Shown one piece after another: positions 6,817 through 7,718 of a stretch of 7,718 nt of DNA. A model generated the notes under the pieces. The model had not been told where the DNA came from. It made no database searches and saw only the letters and a list, made by a program, of their open reading frames with translations. Each line of letters opens with the position of its first letter. Position 1 is the stretch's first letter. Origin of the DNA: an uncultured Prevotellaceae bacterium (GTDB taxonomy: Bacteria; Bacteroidota; Bacteroidia; Bacteroidales; Bacteroidaceae); NCBI GenBank assembly GCA_946408305.1, contig CAMJRQ010000052.1, forward strand, positions 1-7,718, written 5' to 3'. The position numbers and the translations under genes are program-made.

Positions 6817-7718
6817 ATGAAACGCATCCTCTTCATCGACCGCGACGGCACCATCCTCCGGGAACCTGCCGACGAGCAGATTGACAGCTACGAGAAGTTC
6901 CGCTTCGTGCCCGGTGCCATCGGAGCCCTCTCCTTCCTGCGCCGCCACACCGACTACCTCTTCGTCATGGTCAGCAACCAAGACGGGCTGGGCACCGACG
7001 CCTATCCCGAGGCCGACTTCTGGCCCACCCACCAGCTGATGCTCGACACGCTCGAGGGCGAGGGCATCCGTTTCGATGCCATACACATCGACCGCAGCTT
7101 TCCCGAGGACAACCTGCCCACGCGAAAGCCCGGAACGGCCATGCTCACGGAGTACCTCGAGGGCGACTACGACCTGGCCCACAGCTGGGTCATCGGCGAC
7201 CGCCCCTCCGACGCTCAGCTGGCTGAGAACCTGGGCTGCCGCAGCCTGATACTGGGCCCCGCGATGGACTGGGAGAAGGTGTGCGAACTTGCCTTTGCCG
7301 GCGAACGCACGGCCGAGGTATGCCGCCGCACGAACGAGACCGACATCACCGTGCGGCTCAACCTCGACGGCAACGGGCAGGCTGACATACAGACGGGGCT
7401 GGGCTTCTTCGACCACATGCTTGAGCAGATTGCCCGCCACGGCATGGTGGACCTCTATGTGCGCTGCAAGGGCGACCTCCACGTCGACGAGCACCACACC
7501 ATCGAGGACACTGCCCTCGCCCTAGGCGAATGTCTCCGGCAGGCGCTGGGCGACAAGCGCGGCATCGGGCGCTACGGTTTCTGCCTCCCCATGGACGACT
7601 GCCTCTGCCAGGTGGCGCTCGACCTGGGCGGCCGTCCCTGGCTCGTCTGGGATGCCGAGTTCCGCCGCGAGCGGGTGGGCGACGTCCCCACCGAGATGTT
7701 CCGCCACTTCTTCAAGAG
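6817..7718 (+). CDS. hisB: Bifunctional HisB, histidinol-phosphatase/IGP dehydratase (3' truncated by window)
   Basis: HisB joins two activities: an N-terminal HAD-type histidinol-phosphate phosphatase and a C-terminal imidazoleglycerol-phosphate dehydratase. Only 300 codons are visible; the frame is still open at the window edge, and full length should be about 370-380 residues. HAD motifs are intact: FIDRDGT with Asp8 and Asp10, SNQDGLG (53-59), RKP with Lys104, and GDRPSD (127-132). The dehydratase begins near residue 165, with [17 protein letters not shown] (193-209), [15 protein letters not shown] (224-238), [10 protein letters not shown] (245-254) and LPMDDCL (257-263). The metal-binding His and Glu residues in the visible half are present. 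The phosphatase zinc loop is unusual: the Cys/His ligands of the E. coli enzyme are replaced by Asp92, Ser94, Leu100 and Thr102. The start follows hisC by 14 nt and has no Shine-Dalgarno. Confidence 0.95.
   Translation, partial: MKRILFIDRDGTILREPADEQIDSYEKFRFVPGAIGALSFLRRHTDYLFVMVSNQDGLGTDAYPEADFWPTHQLMLDTLEGEGIRFDAIHIDRSFPEDNLPTRKPGTAMLTEYLEGDYDLAHSWVIGDRPSDAQLAENLGCRSLILGPAMDWEKVCELAFAGERTAEVCRRTNETDITVRLNLDGNGQADIQTGLGFFDHMLEQIARHGMVDLYVRCKGDLHVDEHHTIEDTALALGECLRQALGDKRGIGRYGFCLPMDDCLCQVALDLGGRPWLVWDAEFRRERVGDVPTEMFRHFFK

Noticed and set aside
6667..7497. Reverse-strand open frame opposite the hisC end and hisB
   Set aside because: The sense strand encodes complete HisC and HisB motifs, and the antisense translation is compositionally a shadow.
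1..7718. CRISPR array, tRNA or rRNA genes, insertion sequence, or phage/defence genes
   Set aside because: I looked for regularly spaced repeats, cloverleaf-like folds, transposase motifs and terminal inverted repeats and saw none.

Overview
The window looks like chromosomal DNA of a Bacteroidota bacterium, most likely Bacteroidales and Prevotella-like. Three signs support this. The promoters match the Bacteroidota -33/-7 pattern (TTTG, about 19 bases, TAnnTTTG). The A-rich start regions lack Shine-Dalgarno sequences. The gene set fits too: a BXL-type GH3 enzyme, a DUF5020 outer-membrane protein, and the order hisG-hisD-hisC-hisB with a bifunctional HisB. Coding regions are clearly G+C-rich, with mostly C or G at third codon positions, while intergenic DNA is A+T-rich. 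The genus is an inference.

Layout. Bases 1-480 hold no convincing gene. They contain several small inverted repeats and end in a consensus-quality promoter for the first gene. Bases 481-2649 (+) encode an exported GH3 glycosidase, probably a beta-xylosidase or related enzyme. Bases 2650-2755 are a short convergent gap with a strong hairpin that has T runs on both strands, so it can terminate both flanking genes. Bases 2756-3508 (-) encode a DUF5020 (Tsx-like) outer-membrane beta-barrel protein. Bases 3509-3584 are a compact divergent promoter region with two outward-facing TATCTTTG boxes inside a 9-bp perfect inverted repeat. Bases 3585-7718 (+) are a histidine biosynthesis operon, hisG, hisD, hisC and hisB, with gaps of 15 nt, a 4-nt ATGA overlap and 14 nt. 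hisB runs off the right edge.

How the genes work together. HisG makes the first committed intermediate from ATP and PRPP. HisB would carry out imidazoleglycerol-phosphate dehydration and histidinol-phosphate dephosphorylation, HisC the transamination between those steps, and HisD the final two oxidations to histidine. hisA, hisF, hisH and hisI/IE are not in the window and must lie downstream or elsewhere. The GH3 enzyme is a separate transcription unit with no SusC/SusD or other glycosidase genes visible beside it.

No clearly new system is present. The points most worth a second look are the loss of all four zinc ligands in the HisB phosphatase domain, the overlapping divergent promoters between the DUF5020 gene and hisG, and the structured, apparently non-coding DNA upstream of the GH3 gene.
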